Assembly: GCA_022496805.1 (NCBI GenBank)
Contig: CM040085.1
Coordinates: forward strand, 18,939,811-19,003,810
From: Pohlia nutans
Taxonomy: Eukaryota; Streptophyta; Bryopsida; Bryales; Mniaceae
Reading direction: 5' to 3'
Length of the DNA stretch: 64,000 nt
The notes under the pieces: generated by a model
Seen by the model: only the letters and a program-made list of their open reading frames with translations
Told to the model about the DNA's origin: nothing
The model's database searches: none
Shown: piece by piece, positions 38,189-50,740 of the stretch
Position numbering within the stretch: the first letter of the stretch is position 1
Layout: the number at the start of each line of letters is the position of its first letter
Translations under genes and position numbers: made by a program

Positions 38189-39093
38189 TTCCAAGAGATC
38201 ATCGAGGACATAGTTGAACTTGAAGTTAGGATTAATGTGAAGTTTAAGATCAATGTACGATAGCCCCCTCAAATGATACGTAATCTACACATTCACAGAA
38301 AGACCTGAAACTTTGAAAGGTTGCCATTGTTTGCAAAATGCATAAATGATCAAATTTTCTTTTTGCATAAAACAAAAGCACTTTATAATGAAATAAAATT
38401 TAAAAAATCCACTTGGAAATTGAGTAGTTTAGGGCTGATAACTTCATACGTTGATATCTTAATCAATAAGACCTCAAACTCATGATTCTTTCTTTCATGC
38501 ACGTGATTCTAGAAAGGGTTTACATTCTTTCCATTGAAAGCTTTATATACTATAAATAACAAAATTTGTATTCATGATTGTTTGAATTTAGGGTAAAAAA
38601 TGGAGTTTTGCTTTTCATATAACAATAGGTCAAAAAATATAATTTTTGAAACAAAATTCAATTGTATGTGTTATGCATCTTATGTATTGCAACATGTCAA
38701 AATTTGGATCAAATATTATAATTTATCAAGTTTTAATGACAACACTTTTAAAAAACAAAAACTACATAACTTTATTGAAGGGTACTATACAATAGGGGGA
38801 CTCAACCACGGATTGAAGCCTTGTGAGTGTGTAACAGAGGTCGGGGAGGAATTATCTTATGCCCCTTCAACAATGGTCTAAAACTTGCCGCTTTGAATGA
38901 TTTTATAAGAAAGCATCATACATAATGAGAGTCATCCTTTAAACTCAAAGTTTCAAACTTTGCTCGGAATGATGGCATAAGAAATCATCATACATGAGGG
39001 TTATCCTTGTGTTAAAGTTTCGACCCGACTTTTTTTAATAGTATACACATTCTTGGGAAAAAGGCACCACATCTGCATAATTTAGTGGATTAA

Positions 39094-39475
39094 GAGCATC
39101 ACCACCCCTATGTGTCAAGTGGATTCACTAAGCACAAGATGGCGTGTCCAAGTTTCGAAAGGTTGAACGCCACTGATTCACATATCCCACCCAAACCCGC
39201 TGAGGAGCTACACCAACCATTGAAGATTTATTTTATTTTATTAAGAACCTCCTTCCTATGCAACTCTCCTTATTCTGCAACCGGGCCAAGTCCAAAAAGA
39301 TTTGGTCAAATTGCATAATCTGAAGGCGCTTGGAGGGACGAGGAGCTCACTATATCCTCTTGGCCTAAGGCTTATTTTTGAAGGGACCGGATTAGGATTT
39401 ATTGTTGGCGCTAGGGTGGTGGGGAACGCAAAGGAGCAACTATTATGCCACATGTTATTGGTGTTGGCGATGCTC
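39094..39475. mobile_element. PIF/Harbinger-like miniature element with TAA target
   Basis: Ends GAGCATCACCA and TTGGCGATGCTC, flanked by TAA on both sides, 382 bp. GAGCATC ends and a TAA duplication are typical of plant Harbinger-type miniature elements. Confidence 0.75.
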
Positions 39476-39558
39476 TAATAATGTTATAATGAAAAACATC
39501 CATTGACTTCCCAACACAAAACAAAACAAAACCAAATAAAGCAAAACAAAACAAGCGG

Positions 39559-39761
39559 CTACACTGAAATCACCATATACTGTGGGTGGGTGAATGGAGT
39601 GGGTACATTCATCCATTTAGAAAAAAATCATCCATTAAAAAAATTAATCCAATTTGGATGAATTTTATCACAAGATTTGAAAAAATAATTATTAGTAATG
39701 CCTCTTGTAAATACCGTGGGCCACAATATATGGTGATTTGTATATGGTGATTTCAGTGTAG
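39559..39761. mobile_element. Miniature element with CTACACTGAAATCACCATAT ends
   Basis: Arms CTACACTGAAATCACCATAT and ATATGGTGATTTCAGTGTAG close a 203-bp unit. An extra internal copy of the arm (ATATGGTGATTTG) lies next to the right end. The family is not assigned. Confidence 0.7.
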
Positions 39762-39824
39762 TCGCGTCGTCTATGTTTTAGTGTTTACTCCAAATTTATT
39801 TTTACAGCTTGTTTTTAACCCCTA

Positions 39825-40033
39825 AACATCACAGTGTCCAATTTCTGAACGACTAACAAATTCAAATCCACCATACGTTCTCATCAATGTTTGGATGAAA
39901 GTCATCCAATTTTTTTGGAGATACTTGTTGACCAAATTCCAAAATATTCTTCTAAATAGTACTTTATGATGATTTTTCTAAAATTGTCAATTCCAGGGAT
40001 ACCCTGGTACGTTTAGGTACGTTTAGGGGTTAA
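39825..40033. mobile_element. TTAA-flanked element abutting the next one
   Basis: Ends TTAACCCCTAAACATCAC and GTACGTTTAGGGGTTAA, 209 bp. Its right TTAA (40030..40033) is also the left TTAA of the following element. Confidence 0.7.
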
Positions 40034-40575
40034 CCCTTTAACGCGCCAGCATCCACATAGTGGACGACGCACAGATTGAAACTGCTCGATTCTCATCCAA
40101 ATCGGACAGTTTTCATCCACCAAAATTTCTCTTAGTTCTTGAGCAAGTTGACTATCTTTTGTACGGTTTGGATCTTCAAAAAAGGTTATTATGATTTTTA
40201 GAAAAACAACAGAATTGGTTTATGTCAAGTTTCATTCTTAGTTCCAAAAGTGAGACCTTAAATATGATTTTTCAAAATAAATAGAATCAAATAATGGAAA
40301 TCATACCATCTCGTAGTGCATGTTATCAATTTCATTACCATATTTTTAAATTTTTTTGTGCTAATTTTGGATTTTAAATTGAATTTCAAGAGAAAACCTT
40401 GCAAAATTAATTTAAAAATATTAAACAAAAATATAATAAATCCAACCGTACAGATGTGATCTTCACATTGATATTTACAACTTTGCTTTGACCATGAATC
40501 CCATTTTTGGTTTTCATCAAGCATTTTATAGCGCTTCTTTGAAAACAGTGTTGAATGGGGACGTTAAAGAGTTAA
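40030..40575. mobile_element. TTAA-flanked element, AACGCG subfamily, copy 1
   Basis: Ends TTAACCCTTTAACGCG and ACGTTAAAGAGTTAA, 546 bp. The related copy is at 61592..62130 (GCATCCACATAGTGGACGAC against GCGTCCATATAATGGATGAC). It is non-coding. Confidence 0.7.
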
Positions 40576-40783
40576 TGTTCAATAGTATAACTCCTGAAAC
40601 GAAGCAATTTCGTAGTCTTTTCCTTGGGGGGCAGAGAGGATAAAAAAATCAATCAGGTGAATCACATCCTTGTCATAAATCAAAGTATCACACCAGTGGC
40701 ATGAGTGAACACTTTATTTGATTTGATTTTTATTAATTGTCACATTATCAATCATTCCAGCTTGACGATCCAACATCTTCCAA

Positions 40784-41243
40784 TAAGGTAGACGACCTGT
40801 TTCCGATCACCTTAAGCAATTCAGCATACTTCCGGTGGAGTAACAAATAGGCAAATAATTTTGCAGTGTAGGGAAATAGATTTGAAGAAGGTCACATATT
40901 TTTGAACAATTTTTGGGGCAATATTGAATTTACTACGAATTTTCAAAGTGAAGATTCTCTCCAACCCATTCTCGCAATATAGGCTGACCTATTTCCAACC
41001 CATTCTCGCAATATAGGCTGACCTATTTCCAAGAACTGTAAAACTAGATTTCGAGAACACATGATATCATATTAACTCGGTAACAAATTTCCATTCTTAA
41101 TGCCAACCATTCCATATTAAGAAGAAACATGTTTCCGTCACCGTTTACGAATGAATTCGAAAATAATGCAGGCTGATTCACGGAAATAGGTCGCCCTATA
41201 CTGCGTGATTGGGGGCCTGATCGGAAACAGGTCGTCTACCTTA
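40784..41243. mobile_element. Miniature element with TAAGGTAGACGACCTG ends
   Basis: Arms TAAGGTAGACGACCTGTTTC and GAAACAGGTCGTCTACCTTA, 460 bp. Its ends resemble those of 60915..61046 and of the 10383 repeat. A perfect 34-bp direct duplication (40961..41028) lies inside. Confidence 0.75.
40961..41028. repeat. Perfect 34-bp tandem duplication
   Basis: The unit beginning CCAACCCATTCTCGCAATAT occurs twice in a row with no mismatch. Confidence 0.85.
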
Positions 41244-41666
41244 CTTGTCATGCCTTTCTTGCTTGCTTTTTTTTTCTTAAAAGCAAATGGTGCATTTATT
41301 CCATTTCTTGCTTGCTTTTGAGTCACTGAACGAGGAGTTTTTCAAGGGAATCAGCTAAAATCCATTCTTTCACAAAAGCAAACGGTTATAGACAAGAACC
41401 CATATGGTTATTACTTACATGTCACCTAGGTAGCATCCGAGTATCACAAATTTTATCAGGATTTTAGCCTAAAACTATGAGTTTCAAACGGTAATTTGGC
41501 AACATCATTCGGTTGGATTTACACTAACTGCCGGATCTCCCTCTACATTGTTTTGAGTGGAACTGACCTTTTTTTTCACAATTGTTATCATTTGGCTAGT
41601 CACCTATGTTTGTGCCAAATAGTTATTTTATTTGGAGTCAATAATTTTGATATTGTCGAAATTTGA

Positions 41667-42363
41667 TTAACCCCTAAACATATCAGGGTGTCCTTGGAAA
41701 TTAAACGATTCAAGAAAAATCATCATTAAGTATTATTTAGAAGAGTATTTTGGGATTCATATACAAAAGAAAGTTCTGAATTTTGGATTCCATCCATACG
41801 GTTGGATTCACCAATACTGTCACCAATATTTAATTATAAAATTTAAAAGTAGAATAAAAAATTCCTTCTAAATTTGATCACAAAAAATAAAAAATAAAAA
41901 AATTGAGTAAAATTTGTTGGAATGAATATGAAATGAGATTCCACATGATCCACCCTAGTGCAACCTTTGGGATTTGCCTTGGGGATTATTCCCCTTGTGT
42001 GCCAAAAAAATTTTAAAATTAAAATAATTAAAATTAAAATAATAATAAATAAATGAAATGAGATACTCTTAAATGTAGTGATTCTTTGAAATCTTAAATC
42101 TATGACTTCATTTTGCAAGGCCACTTTTGAACTACAATCAATGCAATTTTGGCTTGGTCAACAACTTGACATACTTCTACATTTGTAATTTTAGAAAAAT
42201 ATGTACTCAAGTATGACTAAATCCAACCATTAGATAGGACAACAACTTGGTGAAGTATCTTCAAAAAATTGGATGACTTTCATCCGAGCATTGACGAGAA
42301 CGTAGGGTGGGTTTGAATCTGTTATTCATCCAGAAACTCGACGCCATGACGTTTAGGAGTTAA
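41667..42363. mobile_element. TTAA-flanked element, AAACAT subfamily, 697 bp
   Basis: Ends TTAACCCCTAAACATATC and GACGTTTAGGAGTTAA. Parts of the interior (TTGGATGACTTTCATCC and AACGTAGGGTGGGTTTGAAT) match, in reverse, the 209-bp element at 39825, so that one is probably an internal deletion derivative. Confidence 0.65.
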
Positions 42364-43940
42364 CACCCATATGATTTCTTCATGTTCCTTGTTATGGATC
42401 TGTGAAACAAATCCAATCATTCAGAAATAATAGGGTATTCACAGTGGGTCTTCCGACCTTCTCAAAGCCCACTTGATTCCTGAATTTTGTAGCATGTAAT
42501 CTCAAACTTCAAAAAAAGGAAATTGGGTCCCTCCATGTCGCCTTCCATTTTCAAGCTTCAAAGAGTGAGGTGGCACAAGAGGAGGTGATTCTATATTTTA
42601 GTCACTTAAAAAAACTCATTAAGAAGGTGATTGAATTTGAATTTATAGGGATTGGTTTTATGGCAAGTGTATGGGACGGTTTTACCGAAATAAGCAACGT
42701 CCACTTTGAAAATTTATATTAATTACTTGATTTATTCTATTTTATTTTATTTTTCTTGTAAAATCATTCTTTTCAATTGCTAATACTACAAAATATTCTA
42801 CCTTGAAAAAAATGCCACCAATTGTGTTGAATTGCTTAAAAGTATAGTTCTAAGTGTTTCTACCTTAGAGCATCACTACATGTCTCTTGAATACTCATGC
42901 TTTGTGCAAGTGGCGCGGTGCCAACTGAATTTGTGCCACACCGACGAAAGACAATAGAAAAAAGTAAACCAACCACTTCACAAGTGAGCCCCATCTTCGT
43001 AGGATGTTGGGACAAGAGTGTCTCTTCAAGTAGCCTCAAACTCCACAATTATGTCCAAATGTTTTTGCATTGGGTAGGTCTGAGGATCAAATCCCACCAA
43101 CCTCGCTTCTACTTCTCATTGGTGTAAAATAGGTGGAGTGAAACTCTTTTTTGTTTATTTTCGGTGGCAAAAAAGTTTGGGCCAAAGTTTGCACACCTTT
43201 TCATCATTGAAAGGACTTTGCACATATCTCTTATGTGGTCTCAATTTTTGAATGACCTTCAGAGTGCAATTCAAAGTTGCTAGTGGAGACATCCACCAAC
43301 TCAGTTTACTTTAACCCCAGGTATGCAACTCCCATATTATATGGCCCATATATATGACTTCTCGTATGGATTTTTTAAAGTTATGCATAGGTGTTTCAAT
43401 TCTTTATATATGTTGTGGAGTTTTTCTTAAATAAATATACAACTCAACATTTTCTACATCTCATTTTATATTATTTGATTTTTATCTTATTTGACCTAAC
43501 TTATTTCATATTATTTGACCTAACTTTTTGGTTTTTTTTATTTTTCTACGATTTGATATGATTTTTACAAAAGCCGTCATTTAAGCCGTTTTAATGCCGA
43601 CCCCCCATGACTTTGACGCCGACGGCTTGCAATTAATTACAACAGACTCCTTTTACTTGAACAGCACAGTACAGACAATACCAATTAGCTTATATAATTT
43701 ATCACAGCTCATGCCACTTGCGTGTACACCAAAAAAATCTCAGTGACTCCAAAAATACGTTCCTGGGGAAGAGTTGTCTGTGCTACAAAGTTAATATAAC
43801 AACTGTCTGTGTCACAACCAATTAGCTACCTAGCGTATTCTACAAACCTTCAGTTAACAAAGGCTTGGCATCTTGAACACAAGTAGATTACTATAGACAC
43901 TAGAAATGGTAGTTAATTGGTAGTAACATAAAATTAGAGC

Positions 43941-44110
43941 ATAACATTCAGTAGCCTTCATGCCCACTGCCTTTCCTTCATGCACTTTGCTCATCACCTT
44001 GAGCCTCCATCTATCCACTTAGCTACTGATGAAGTATTGTTGGGTGTGGAATATTCCACACTGTCTACTGTAGAGCCAAGGCAGAGACAATGCATGCTAC
44101 TGAATGTTAT
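43941..44110. mobile_element. ATAACATTCAGTAG element, copy 2
   Basis: A 170-bp unit with inverted ends ATAACATTCAGTAGCC and CTACTGAATGTTAT. It is more than 90 percent identical by eye to 52479..52648. Confidence 0.8.
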
Positions 44111-44487
44111 GAAAATGTGAGTATTAATACACAATATTCATGACGTTGACCTGAAGACCATCGTGAATAAAGAGTCTGTTAGGGTAATTTGTCATCCGGT
44201 ATCCATGCTGCAAGGACTACGTACACAAATTGAATTCTAAGGAGAGGCAATTGCAGTGAAAGGGCGAAACGTAACTGTAAGTCGAAACTCATGTGATTTT
44301 ATTCTACCACCAGTCGGTGTTGATACTTGATAACGCTTGAAGAAGGTTGTCGGTAGAGGCAACTTCTGCCGTGTCTGATTTTCAGGGATGATCTCCTGAT
44401 AAAAAACGTGAATAAAAATCAAACGTACTTTGACTGGCTTTGTCACGTGAATATAGGTGCACTCCTGGCTTGTATGTATTCTGTTTA

Positions 44488-44849
44488 GGCCGCTTCACAC
44501 TATGGGCGTTCAAGTCAAGAGGTTGTGGGATTGAGTGACCAAACTTTTTTGAGAGTACAAAGAAATGGGCTGAAAGTAGGCAATAAATTATAATTTTGTT
44601 TTTTCATGCAAAAAAATCGACGGCCTCTCGACCATAGTTTGGGTTTCCATTCCCATTCGACCCAAACTTCCTTCGAGAGTCTGTCGCCTTGGTCAAAAAA
44701 GTGTTGCCATGTAGGCATTTTGGAGGGCGACGGCCTTTGGACTTTTGCCTCTAGTGTGAAGGGTCGAGAGGCCGAATTCATGGTTTCTTGCAATTTGATT
44801 GGTGGAAATCGACGGCCTCTCGACCTTCGGCCATAGTGTGAAGCGGCCC
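44488..44849. mobile_element. PIF/Harbinger-like miniature element with TTA target
   Basis: Ends GGCCGCTTCACACTATGG and CCATAGTGTGAAGCGGCCC, flanked by TTA on both sides, 362 bp. Internal repeats of CGACGGCCTCTCGACC are present. The left end lacks one G. Confidence 0.75.
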
Positions 44850-44852
44850 TTA

Positions 44853-45080
44853 GAGCAACTCAGAATTGCACTATGAGGTCATCCAAAAATTATAGGCATA
44901 CGTTATAGGCATATTATAGGCATAGGTTATAGTTCTCCACCAACATCACTCAATTAGACTTTGAAAATAGTAAGCCACTCACAAATTACCATGCATGGAT
45001 TGTGCAATCATGATGTGCAATTAAGAAGAGAAGGTACACTAGCTTGAGTCGTTTTGGTGGCCCCAACCCCGGTTACATAA
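44853..45080. repeat. Dispersed repeat, copy at 57816..58185
   Basis: The blocks AACATCACTCAATTAGACT, CAATCATGATGT and AGGTACACTAGCTTGAGT recur in order at 57816..58185. A neighbouring block at 43321..43640 recurs at 57230..57780. It is non-coding and the class is unknown. Confidence 0.6.
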
Positions 45081-46057
45081 TCCAGTGTCAAAGTCGATCA
45101 AGTTCATTTTGATGGGTCGAGCAAAAGAAGTTCTCTGTTTGCAAAACCTGAAGACCATGGGGATTTTAAAAAAGCCCTAAAATTAGAACTGCTGGAATGA
45201 TATGAAAATTTCAGGGTAGTATAATATGGGCATTCTAAACTCAAATCCGTTGAAATTTTTGCATTTAAAGTTGTAACTTGGGAGATATAGGCACCCAACA
45301 ACATGAAACAATGTGTTTATAAAATTTTGGGGTGAAAAGTTACAAGTCGGATTCCAAATATTCTTACATATTTGAGCTCGTAGTGGTCTAATTAATCTAG
45401 TAGTGAAGTTTTTGAAATGACACATGAAAGTTTTTTTTCTTCAATTATAATATGTTTTAAAAAAATCAGCCGACCCTCTTTTTGGTGCATGCGGTCACTC
45501 TTCCTGGTCCAAGTTTGGTTTACACTATGGGAAGTGACTGGGAGCTTAAGGAATTGCATTTTCATTTCTCTTTGTCAGGGCTTGTGATTATGGATTTTTT
45601 TCATTTTCATTTGTGGCTCTTGGCCACAAATGCACTGATCATCTTTCACAAAGTCCAATCTACTATTTTGACTTGTCCAACCTACTAAAATGCTTTTCGA
45701 TCTTTTTGAAATGCCTTACGAATATACCAATATGCATATACAATTGACAAGCATGTTTTCAACGTGAAGATTTGAAAATCTTAGAAGTAGGGTGGACATG
45801 CATTTTAGTAGACTTTGTGAAAGACCAACCCTGATTCCAAAAAAATGAGATTTGCATTAAGCACTTCGTTGAAAATTCCTTAAGGAAATCCATGATATAG
45901 CATCACGTTGTTGCACCAGATGTGCATGGAACGGTGCAGTGCACCGTTAACAAAGGTAACGCTAACATTGCATGCTCTCAAACGGTGGGAACTCGTACTC
46001 AACGCCGTATTACGCACTGAAACAGGTGCATTCCCCCATATTTCTGTATCAGTACTC

Positions 46058-46466
46058 GGGCTAGGGTTGACTGTCCTATTACCAACCACTTAAGCAATCT
46101 GACCTATATTTGGCAGTGGTAAATCCGGAAAAAAATTATGACCGCGTTCGAAATAGGATTTCATGAGGATTGCAAAAATTGCAACTTATAATTTGCATTT
46201 CTCAATTTTATACAAAATTCTAAAGTGCAAAGTAACCTGCGACCCAAAACCGATCACTAGGTTTCCCCATTTCCACACCATGTGGTGCTAACTTTCACTC
46301 ATATTGATACCCAAAACCACCAACTATTTCTTCGCAATGCTTGGCGTGCCATTGGTCTACTTGAATAGTGAAATTGGTGGTTTTGGGTCTCAACTATGGT
46401 GGCCCCAAGAAAAGTCTACATCTCATATTTGGGGCAGTGGTTGGTAATAGGACAACCAACCCTAGT
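46058..46466. repeat. Inverted-repeat element with CTAGGGTTGA arms
   Basis: Arm CTATTACCAACCACT at 46076..46090 pairs with AGTGGTTGGTAATAG at 46436..46450, and CTAGGGTTG pairs with CAACCCTAG just outside. Inner pairs around ACCCAAAACCACCAA are also present. The element class is unknown. Confidence 0.5.
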
Positions 46467-46849
46467 GCCGTCAAGCGCGGGTGCAGAATATGGAGTTACG
46501 CACTCGTTCCAGTGCGTAACCCCATACATTACGTTCCTCTTCTCCGGTATCCAAAATCCATCCCCCATTAGGGCATTTTATTTTTTTCATTTTTTATGAA
46601 GTACCAAAATGGTGATAAAAAATGTTACAGTGGTACTCCATATTTCAACATTCATCCATATATTGAATAAAAGATATCACATATCCATAATTTTGTATTA
46701 TTTTCATCCACAGTCTAACGAGTTCATTCAAAATACTTTTTTAATTTGAAGTTTTCTAACTAAAAACTTCATGATTTTTGACTATTTTTTAGCCGATTTT
46801 TTTTTATCTAGTGCAATTTGGCAATATTTCGCCCCAAAAAAATGTCCCT

Positions 46850-48755
46850 ATGAAAATTGTCTGTACACCATTTTATTACCTAATCGAGTGTCTATTCAAC
46901 GAAGGCTTTATAAGGTGGAGTGCACTCTCACAACGAAACCCTCATTTTTTCTTCTGGATCCTGCCCCTCGCTTGCTTGCATTTGTGCCTTGCATTTGTAC
47001 TTGCTTTCGGAGGTGCAAGCCATGCGTAGTCAGAGCTTCAATCGCCGGGACGTATGTACCGGTATTGATTTGGAGGAGAAATCAACCTAGAGCGATCGAT
47101 CGATCTACATACATATGTTGCATTCATTTCTTCAATCTGTCTACTTGTTTCCAACTTCCCGAACCAACTTGGACTCGCTCTGAAGTTGTTTCATCGCCGC
47201 TGATGCATTGACAATGGCTTTGGTCGTCCCTGGTGTTCGTTGAACTGTTCAGACGGCGCGGCGCCTCCCTTCGTCGGTCGTTGCCATACAAACAGTACGA
47301 GTGACGGTGTTTAATGAGTCTTTCGGCTGTTACCATATTCAAGCCGCAAAGCAGCGTCATCAGGAAAAGAAATCGATGACGGCGCGGGGAGTTTTTCATC
47401 TTCCACACTGACTAAGCGTTCGGTGCGTTGTTATGTGAATTCGTTGTGTAAATCATTATATCTTTATGTGAATACATTTAGAGTTCGAGCGGTGGTCCGC
47501 CATATTCAAGCGGTCAGTGCCGTTTTTAGTTGTTTAATTGATACATTGGTTTTCATTATGTACTGTACAGGCATGTAAAATGAAATAAACTGTTTCTGAT
47601 TTACCGGTACTACTGTTCTCATCAACAGTAACTTTTGTACGTGTATAAAAGTGCTTAAGGGTTTTTCTGTGCAGACGGAGGGTTTGGCGTTGTCGGGAGA
47701 GAGCGCGTCTCAGACGTATGTGCGGTTTGAGGTGTCAGATGTGATCGAATCTTGGGGATTTTTTGTTCAGAGATTGGATTTGGAACGTGGCAGATTAGAG
47801 TAGGGGCGTTGGGTGGCCATGAGCGCTTCGTTAGAGGAGGATGCTGCTACATTCTGTTATAAGAAATTTCAATGTCGAATGGTTTGTTCTCATTTTGGAA
47901 GAGCAAGTCTGGGACACCAACGCACTGAGAGTGGTCATCTGAGAAGGTTCCTAGAGCCTGGGGGATCAACTCTCTAACTGCGCGAGTTCTTCGGCTGGCC
48001 GGTTACAAAATAGTCGGTAGAGGCAAGTCGAAAGTACTTTTCATTTGAAGTTTTCCGATAACCTTGTTGTCGGTAGAGGCAAGCTTTTCAACTTCAAAAC
48101 TAGATTCCCCTGCAAGTGTGAACCCTTGCTTTTGCCACTCGTATGCAGTATCAGCTAGGTTACACTGTTTAGGGTTTTCAATGATTGATTGAGATTTAGA
48201 TTCGTTCTGTGATGTGGCTTCTGTGTTTCTTGTTCTGCGTGACGACATGCTAGATTGGCTTGTTTTGTCTTGTTGAACTAGGACACTGGAGCAGTATCCT
48301 AGATTCAGAGGCACACCCTCTGCTACACCAGCATCCTCTGTTTCCTTTAAGGAATGCATTGGGTTAATCTGTAGCACAATGAGTGCGCTCCTGGATCTGG
48401 GATCTGTTGACCGACTGGTAATTATAGACTGTCACGAGTTTGCAGTAATTTTAGCCAAATTGCTACATAAAATTTGGGCTGGCTAATTCATACAGAGGAT
48501 TTTTAGAAAACCAGGTATTGCCTAAGTAGCACCTAGGTAGCACATGTGTATTACCCTGATATTTCCTATATATTAATATCCAAGGAGCCTGGATTGCTCT
48601 TCAAGTCAGGAAAAGTAGCAAAAATGCTTAACTGTCTCCTGACAAAAAAAAATCACTGGATTGATGAATGATGGAAATTGATGATTCGTGTTACCGACAC
48701 CTTTTGTGTTTTCATCAATATGTGAAACTCCCAAGTGCTAATCGTGACTTTGTAT
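46850..48755. other. Less AT-rich region upstream of the F-box gene
   Basis: This probably contains the promoter and leader of the F-box gene. On the plus strand a 54-codon open frame starts at the ATG at 47819 (MSASLEEDAATFC); it has no recognised domain, and I could not link it by splicing to the F-box frame. Minus-strand frames at 47124..47408 and 48003..48377 are open but unsupported. Confidence 0.4.
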
Positions 48756-50510
48756 ATGTATCAGCTGAAGAAGATGAACTCCGACGTGAAGATTTGTGAT
48801 GCCAAAGTGAAGACGATTCGTGATGCCGGAGTCCAGACGATTAGTGATGCCGGAGTCCAGACGATTAGTGATGCCGGAGTCAAGACGATTAGTGATGCTC
48901 GAGTGAAGACGAGTAGTGATTCCGACGTGAATCAGGAGTCTATTTCTGGCCAACTGGACATAGGTAGGAAGCATGAACATCAGCTAAAAACGGCATATCT
49001 CGACTGGTTGCAGTTGCCTGTGTATTTAACACAGGACATCTTGAACCGGCTGGAGTATGCAAATTACATTGCGCTAGCCCAGATGGTGTGCAAGGATTTT
49101 TGGGATGCGGGTAATCACGTGCGATCACTACGTTTGATCGTGCTGGAGAAGTACCATGCTAGGGCTAGAAATGTTTTTGATTTGGGATCCTTGAGGTCGC
49201 AGATTTCAGGAGGAGAATCGAGCTCGTCTCAGGAAGTTAGGTTTAAGGATCAAATGGTACAAATCCTGGTAACGAAACGTTATATTGTGCAGCTTCGTAT
49301 TGAGGTTGAGCCGAAGCTGCAATCAAAAACTGTGTCAGAGGATGAAAAACGAAGGACTGACTTTTGGATTAGCGACCCCTTCTTTGTGAGAAAATGGTTG
49401 TCTGCTATGGCGTTGACTCTTCTGCATATCTGCATAGTGGATTACGGTCAGCAGGCTATCATGCGCAGATCGAGCGTCATCAAACTTTTATCTCAGTGCT
49501 GTAAGTATCTCTTTATTAGAAAAATACATACTTGTGGTTTGTATTTCGAACCTGAATTCCAAATTGTCATCTAAAATTTTCTTAATATAGGTAAACGGTT
49601 GAAGACTCTGGATTTGCGCAACATGTATGTTGATACAAGTGATTGCGAGGTGATGCCTTCGATGTTAAGTCTTACATGGCGTTGCGTCAAAGTAATTGCT
49701 GGAGCTCTACAAGACATAAATGAGATTATGCCAAAGCTACAGACCCTGGCGTTGCTGGGGGTATTTGGTGTGGAAAGTGCAACTTTGACATTCCAAGACA
49801 TGAAGGTGCTGTGTCTAGGTCTGTCTACTACAGCGAAGGAAGTTGTGATGGACCTTCCAAAGCTTGAGAAGTTGCAATTAAAAATGCAGTGTCCTCAGAA
49901 ACTGACAATCCGAGCTATTACACTCAAGTACATTGCCTTCAATCTGGAGGTATTGGAGCCCTCCAAAGTCGAGTTGAGGTGCTTGGATGGTTTACAGGAA
50001 CTACTATACGGGGCTTCCAGTTTCACCACGCTATCAAGTATTATTGACTGGAACCCAAACCTGAAGAAGTTGTTCCTGGACATACCATGTATGGCACTTG
50101 CAGAGGATGGAAGGTTTTTGGGTGTCCTGAGGGACGTACCATTGATACTGCCTAGTTTCACCAAGTTACATGAATGTAAACATCTGGAGGTTCTGAACAT
50201 CGGTCCAGGGTTATGGTACTGCATGGAAACGAATGTGGAAACGCTAACTTCGACGGAGAAGTGGCCTTGTATGAGTCACCAGATTCTGCACATGATTCCG
50301 CAGAACTTGAACCCTGCAATGAGTGTTCTGCGGTTGTTGCTGCGACCTTCAGTTAAGAAATTGGTGATTTACGTGCACACTTCCAGTCCAGTGAAGTTTG
50401 AGCTACTTAAACCGGTTATTGAAGGGATTGTCGCAGATTGTGAGCAGCAGATCGACCTCACTATTTCGACTTGGACGATGAGCCTCAACTTCTCTTGCTT
50501 TAGCTTTTAG
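48756..50510 (+). CDS. F-box/LRR-type protein, two exons
   Basis: Exons 48756..49500 and 49591..50510 join in phase 1 across a canonical 90-bp GTAAGT-AG intron, giving 554 residues. Residues 15-54 are five copies of an eight-residue unit like DAGVQTIS. Residues about 85-119 (LPVYLTQDILNRLEYANYI then AQMVCKDFW) fit an F-box, which binds Skp1 in SCF ubiquitin ligases. The second exon has irregular leucine-rich segments (LKTLDLRNMYVD, PKLQTLALLG, LPKLEKLQLKM, PNLKKLFLD, CKHLEVLNIG) fitting an LRR substrate-binding domain. Target unknown. The first ATG in frame is 48756; 48774 is an alternative, and an acceptor-like ATCAG precedes it. Reading stops at TAG 50508, but the frame stays open after it to a GTAAGT donor, so the C terminus is uncertain. 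Confidence 0.7.
48798..48917 (+). repeat. 24-bp coding tandem repeat in the F-box gene
   Basis: Five units of about 24 bp (GATGCCGGAGTCCAGACGAT plus ATTAGT type) encode the DAGVQTIS array. Units 2-4 are nearly identical, which suggests recent slippage; copy number may vary between individuals. Confidence 0.8.
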
Positions 50511-50740
50511 CAGAGTAGCGAACTAATAATACACTCGTCCACCAAGGCATTCGTGCCGATTTTGCGTAAGTGGGAGGAACCGGAGTACCGACAGGTTGGA
50601 GCATCTTATCAATTCATTCCACTCAAATCTGCACGGGTAAAGTAAGTGCACTCAAAAGCTTCCCTACAGTATGTTCTCCATCATCTCTGAATCCACGTTA
50701 TGATTATCCATCGTTTGACTTATTCCTCATCAGAATGTAG
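50511..50740 (+). other. Possible 3' extension of the F-box gene
   Basis: After TAG (50508..50510) the same frame stays open for 43 codons with protein-like content (KAFVPILRKWEEPEYRQVG) and ends at a strong GTAAGT donor at 50642. Splicing to the acceptor CATCAG at 50733 would add two residues and stop at 50740. Either TAG is a mutation in a longer gene, or it forms the end of an unrecognised intron (the preceding TTCTCTTGCTTTAGCTTTTAG looks like an acceptor). Confidence 0.4.

Noticed and set aside
42860..43127. Possible second SINE, with a B-box-like GGATCAAATCCC
   Set aside because: The A box is weak and no second copy was found in the window.
47124..47408. 94-codon minus-strand frame with a signal-peptide-like start (RFLFLMTLLCGLNMVTAERL)
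   Set aside because: No recognisable mature domain and no convincing splice continuation; it may be chance in the upstream region of the F-box gene.
48003..48377. 124-codon minus-strand frame rich in Ser, Gln, Thr and Asn
   Set aside because: Low-complexity content and no homology I recognise; it overlaps the presumed 5' region of the F-box gene on the other strand.
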